From positions 1-41,512 of the IMG/VR virus record IMGVR_UViG_3300037153_000256: a stretch of 41,512 nt of DNA; one strand, 5' to 3'. Source of the stretch: a virus. The notes beneath the pieces are model-generated. The model was not told the origin of the DNA. It did not search any database and was given only the letters and a program-made list of their open reading frames with translations. The first letter of the stretch is position 1. Every line of letters begins with the position of its first letter. Of the stretch, positions 39,146 to 41,512 are shown piece after piece. The translations under genes were made by a program, and so were the position numbers.

Positions 39146-39460
39146 CTAAATCCAGGGATAGGGCCCAGTGTGGGTGGGTTGGCGCGGCTGCAGCATCTGC
39201 AGGCCGGCTTGGCCCATCTGCATTGCCTGCTGCTGCTGCGTCTTGTCGTTCTTCTTGTCCGGGTCCTGCGCCTGGTCGGGCTTGTTCCAGAACATCTGCG
39301 CCCACCACGGCACCTGCTGCGGCGCGCGTTGCGGAAACATCTGCGACTGCTGCGGCTGCTGGCCATAGCCATAACCGGGCTGACCGGGCGTGCGGTACAG
39401 CATCGAGTACAGGCTCAACGGGCTTCCGTTGCCGCCGCCGCCATAACCATAGTCAGGCAC
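39146..39460 (-). CDS. Gly/Gln-rich protein, first gene of late operon
   Basis: A 104-residue protein starting MPDYGYGGGGNGSPLSLYSM, rich in Gly, Tyr, Gln and Pro; mostly disordered, with a WWAQMFWNK motif. The start is a GTG preceded by GGGAGG. It opens the late operon, and 75 bases upstream begins the divergent plus-strand accessory operon. Function unknown. Confidence 0.6.
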   Translation of the reverse strand: MPDYGYGGGGNGSPLSLYSMLYRTPGQPGYGYGQQPQQSQMFPQRAPQQVPWWAQMFWNKPDQAQDPDKKNDKTQQQQAMQMGQAGLQMLQPRQPTHTGPYPWI

Positions 39461-39471
39461 AGGCGCCTCCC

Positions 39472-39497
39472 TTGACGGTTATCACGCAGCGTGATAA
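39472..39497 (+). promoter_or_regulatory. Promoter/operator of accessory operon, facing late operon
   Basis: TTGACG (39472-39477) is followed by the dyad TTATCAC-GCAGC-GTGATAA (39479-39497). This matches the xis-int dyad (10827-10847) closely. GATAAA can serve as -10 with a 15-bp spacer. It lies between the divergent late operon and the plus-strand accessory genes, so it can control one or both. Confidence 0.7.
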
Positions 39498-39535
39498 ATC
39501 TGCAATTGTCGGGCAAACCAGAGGAGCAAAGTGTC

Positions 39536-39721
39536 GTGTTCATTTCCGACCTAATTCTAGGCCACTACTACATTGCCGAGCTCAACCGCAGGGGCGGTGA
39601 CATGCTGGCGTGGTCGCTGGTGCCAGCCGCCTATGATGGCCGTATCACCCGCGTGCCGTCGCGCGCCGTGCCGCGCAAGGTCTGGAAACAGGCCTACCGC
39701 ATGCTGATCGAGCAGCCATGA
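39536..39721 (+). CDS. Hypothetical protein, first gene of accessory operon
   Basis: About 61 residues starting (V/M)FISDLILGHYYIAELNRR. The GTG at 39536 is 9 bases after GAGGAG, better than the GTG at 39491 that lies inside the operator. A basic C-terminus (SRAVPRKVWKQAYRM). ATGA overlap with the next gene. Function unknown. Confidence 0.65.
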   Translation: MFISDLILGHYYIAELNRRGGDMLAWSLVPAAYDGRITRVPSRAVPRKVWKQAYRMLIEQP

Positions 39722-39927
39722 AGATGATCGCACAACACTACTGGGACATTCCCTGGCTGCACCTCGAGCTTGGCGACATCGTGCATCGCCAGGACGACCC
39801 GCGCCACCACGCCCGCATCGAGGCCATCCACAACAGCGCGCTCGCCCGCGTCACCTGGCTGGACACCGGCTGGCATTCGCTGGAGGTGCTATCCGAATTG
39901 CGCAAGACCGAGGTCGGCTATCCCTGA
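39718..39927 (+). CDS. Hypothetical protein
   Basis: A 69-residue protein starting MKMIAQHYWDIPWLHLELGD, with conserved-looking His, Trp and Asp residues. Coupled by ATGA to the gene before it. No family recognised. Confidence 0.65.
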   Translation: MKMIAQHYWDIPWLHLELGDIVHRQDDPRHHARIEAIHNSALARVTWLDTGWHSLEVLSELRKTEVGYP

Positions 39928-39953
39928 ACCACGGCATGTGATAGGATCGCCCG

Positions 39954-40178
39954 ATGACCGATGAACCTGACAATCTTGTCCTGCGCTACCTGCGCAACAT
40001 CGATAGCAAGCTTGATCGCTCGATAGAGCGCATCGAGGCATTGACCGATCGCGTGGGCCTCCTGGAAAAGCAGGCCGCGCTGCTGGTGACGGCACTCTCG
40101 CTGATCAGCACGCGCATGGACAACATGGACATGCGCATCAGCCGGATCGAAAAGCGGCTCAATCTCGCCGACGCCTGA
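39954..40178 (+). CDS. Coiled-coil protein (rhizobial type)
   Basis: A 74-residue protein: MTDEPDNLVLRYLRNIDSKL, followed by a long coiled coil (ERIEALTDRVGLLEKQAALL, SRMDNMDMRISRIEKRL-like end). Proteins of this kind are familiar from rhizobial genomes and prophages, without known function. The sequence GTGATAGGAT just upstream looks like a -10 region. Confidence 0.7.
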   Translation: MTDEPDNLVLRYLRNIDSKLDRSIERIEALTDRVGLLEKQAALLVTALSLISTRMDNMDMRISRIEKRLNLADA

Positions 40179-40235
40179 ACCGTGCTAGTCTCCCGTGCGT
40201 TGTTGCGTTGTCCCGACCAACCACCGGAGGCTCAC

Positions 40236-40481
40236 ATGAGCAAGCACAGCGTCCACAAGGCCACCGATACTGGCAACTTTGTCGTCGCCGACGACAAGGG
40301 CAACATCCTGCACACCTTCCCCACCGAGGGCGAAGCCAACCTGCAGGTGATTGCACTCGACAATGCCGAGAAGGAAGCCAAGCAGGCGGCGACCGGCGCC
40401 AGCAAGGCCGACGACGACCACGACGAGGACGAGGGCAAGTCGGCGCGGCCCCACGTCGGCGCCCAGGCTCGGCATCGCTAA
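40236..40481 (+). CDS. Small acidic phage protein
   Basis: An 81-residue protein starting MSKHSVHKATDTGNFVVADD. An N-terminal beta hairpin (VADDKGNILHTFPTEGEAN) is followed by an Ala/Lys helix and an Asp/His-rich tail. A good CGGAGG precedes the ATG at 40236. Function unknown. Confidence 0.65.
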   Translation: MSKHSVHKATDTGNFVVADDKGNILHTFPTEGEANLQVIALDNAEKEAKQAATGASKADDDHDEDEGKSARPHVGAQARHR

Positions 40482-40486
40482 GAGTG

Positions 40487-40539
40487 GCCGGCGGGGGTCG
40501 GGACGGTGCTTCAGGGAGAAGCTACGTTTCCCGCCGGCC
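40487..40539 (+). ncRNA. Structured intergenic element (possible leader or small RNA)
   Basis: GGCCGGCGGG (40487-40496) pairs with CCCGCCGGCC (40530-40539). Inside the loop GCTTC/GAAGC form a small second stem. It lies between two genes in the same direction. It could be an RNA leader, transcript end or protein-binding element; no U tract supports a simple terminator. Confidence 0.4.
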
Positions 40540-40605
40540 TCCAACCCCGGCAGGAGGACCCATCCGAGGCTAGTCACATGTCACGGCGCGTGTTAGCCTG
40601 CACCG

Positions 40606-40923
40606 ATGTGGCGGCGCTTCTGCACATTCTGGCTCGGTAACCGAGCAAACATCGCGATCAACGTCGCGCTCGCGATCATGCTGGGCGCGCTCGCACTCAT
40701 CTACGACAACTGGGTGCGTGACTCGTTGTGGTTCTGCGCCGGCATCCAGATTGGCTTCGCCATCATGTGGGCGATGGCCGAGTATCAGCAGGCGCTTGCC
40801 CGCGAGAAGATGAAGGCTGAAATGCACGCGATCGGCGCCGACTATGTGCGCCGCATGCGCGAAGAATTGAACGAGCAGCCGCTGGTGCCAAACCAACCGC
40901 GCGACGAGCCGAGGCTGCATTGA
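40606..40923 (+). CDS. Small membrane protein
   Basis: A 105-residue protein with two membrane helices (NIAINVALAIMLGALALIY, residues about 14-33, and SLWFCAGIQIGFAIMWAMAE, about 39-58) followed by a charged helical tail (AREKMKAEMHAI). It may act in superinfection exclusion or at the membrane during lysogeny; this is inference from location with accessory genes. The start has no strong ribosome-binding site. Confidence 0.6.
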   Translation: MWRRFCTFWLGNRANIAINVALAIMLGALALIYDNWVRDSLWFCAGIQIGFAIMWAMAEYQQALAREKMKAEMHAIGADYVRRMREELNEQPLVPNQPRDEPRLH

Positions 40924-41246
40924 AACAGCGCCACCTGTTCTACGTCCTCGTCGGCGACGATCGTCGCGTGGTCAAGGCCGACGTGCTCACTTGGGGCCGT
41001 TGGTTTGAGAATGCCGGCATCAATCGTTGGGTGGGCAAGGACAGCGTGGGCGACGTGGATATCAGCACGGTCTGCATTGGTGTCGAGCATCGCCTATTCG
41101 GCAAGGGTCCACCGCTGATTTTCGAAACCATGATCTTCGGCGGCGAGCTCGACGGCCACATGTGGCGCTACTCCACCTGGGACGATGCCGTCACCGGCCA
41201 CGCCATGGCGGTGAAGAAGGTGAAGCAGCATGCCGAACAGCATTGA
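40920..41246 (+). CDS. Hypothetical protein
   Basis: A 108-residue protein starting at a TTG that overlaps the previous TGA (M)KQRHLFYVLVGDDRRVVKA. Beta-rich with DISTVCIGVEHRLFGKGPPL, IFETMIFGGELDGHMWRYST. Familiar style in phages of this host type, but without function known to me. Its end overlaps the next gene. Confidence 0.65.
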   Translation: MKQRHLFYVLVGDDRRVVKADVLTWGRWFENAGINRWVGKDSVGDVDISTVCIGVEHRLFGKGPPLIFETMIFGGELDGHMWRYSTWDDAVTGHAMAVKKVKQHAEQH

Positions 41247-41512
41247 GCTCATCTGCAGCCAGGGCAAGGATTACGCCAAGCTGCTAGAGGATGCTGCCAA
41301 GCAAGTGGACAGTGACTTCGACGCCGGGCTGCTACGTGGCCTGGCCGATGTGATGCGCGAGCTTCCTGCTGCGCTTGACGGCGACCGAGCCGAGATCGAG
41401 CGGCTGCGGGCATTTATCTCGCGCCTCGACGCCCTGAACGACAACCCCGCCTGCTTCAACTCCAATATTGATGCTGCAATCCGAGAGTTCCGCGCCCTGG
41501 AGGAGAAGGCAT
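41230..41512 (+). CDS. Small accessory protein, 3' partial (continues at 2-301)
   Basis: Starts MPNSIELICSQGKDYAKLLE and runs off the window. Residues 1-49 are unique here, and the rest equals the terminal repeat. With the right-end sequence it would stop after LEEKA, at a TGA formed with the next base. With the left-end sequence it continues into the longer form ending at 301. Its ATG overlaps the preceding gene by 17 bases. Confidence 0.65.
   Translation, partial: MPNSIELICSQGKDYAKLLEDAAKQVDSDFDAGLLRGLADVMRELPAALDGDRAEIERLRAFISRLDALNDNPACFNSNIDAAIREFRALEEKA
41379..41504. repeat. Terminal repeat, right copy (matches 1-126)
   Basis: This is the exact counterpart of bases 1-126. The last eight bases of the window, just after it, do not continue like the left copy. 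They match the junction that would form if 165 bases between positions 121 and 286 were deleted, so the contig may end on a strain variant. Confidence 0.9.

Noticed and set aside
40570-40920. Minus-strand frame opposite the membrane protein
   Set aside because: It is antisense to a plus gene with two clear membrane helices and coupled neighbours.
1-41512. Defence or toxin-antitoxin system, CRISPR array, IS element, tRNA
   Set aside because: No cas, restriction, transposase, recognisable toxin pair or tRNA was visible in the reading. The small accessory genes could hide such functions, but the sequence alone does not show it.

Overview
The window looks like an essentially complete genome of a temperate, podovirus-like phage of about 41.4 kb. 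The first 126 bases are repeated exactly at the end (1-126 and 41379-41504), as expected of a contig from a circular or terminally redundant molecule. A short divergence follows the repeat. The host is most likely a high-GC alphaproteobacterium of the Hyphomicrobiales (Bradyrhizobium/Rhodopseudomonas-like). Reasons are the GC-rich codon use, a GcrA-family regulator (an alphaproteobacterial cell-cycle family), and several small proteins of a style common in rhizobial prophages. No host gene, tRNA or rRNA was seen.

Layout. (1) A plus-strand run of small accessory genes starts at about 39.5 kb, crosses the contig ends and stops at 1.4 kb. It contains tandem paralogues and sequence repeats. (2) A minus-strand early operon runs from 7.28 kb down to 1.38 kb. 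It holds a Cro-like regulator, a GcrA-like protein, many tiny ATGA-coupled genes, a DUF1376-type replication protein, two zinc-ribbon/hypothetical genes and a MUG113/GIY-YIG-like protein. Iteron-like repeats and a perfect DnaA box in and after the replication gene (3.4-3.95 kb) mark a candidate origin. (3) The lysogeny switch lies at 7.28-8.48 kb, with divergent HTH regulators and strong dyad operators. (4) A plus-strand recombination and integration block (8.5-13.3 kb) carries an ERF annealing protein, a YqaJ/lambda-type exonuclease, an excisionase-like HTH protein overlapping a tyrosine integrase, a candidate attP with repeated arm sites, a strong terminator, and a NUMOD4-HNH endonuclease fused to a copy of the integrase N-terminus. 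(5) One long minus-strand late operon (39.46 to 13.33 kb) encodes, in transcription order: small virion-like proteins including a HiPIP-like four-cysteine protein; a 1371-residue low-complexity protein with M15-peptidase-like and double-psi-barrel-like regions; TerS and TerL; an HNH/AP2 endonuclease; portal; scaffold; major capsid protein; adaptor; beta-propeller nozzle; two fibres (one with a peptidase S74 chaperone); presumed ejection proteins; holin/spanin candidates; and a two-enzyme endolysin.

How it may work together. Three promoters share a TTGAC -35-like box followed by a dyad of the form TTATCAC..GTGATAA. They are at the immunity region (7.34 kb), ahead of xis-int (10.82 kb) and ahead of the accessory operon (39.47 kb), which suggests one phage repressor controls immunity, integration and the accessory genes. 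The capsid gene has a terminator upstream and a perfect 14-bp inverted repeat whose 3' arm begins at its start codon, which suggests separate translational control of capsid synthesis. Functions are assigned by reading motifs only; no database search was run.
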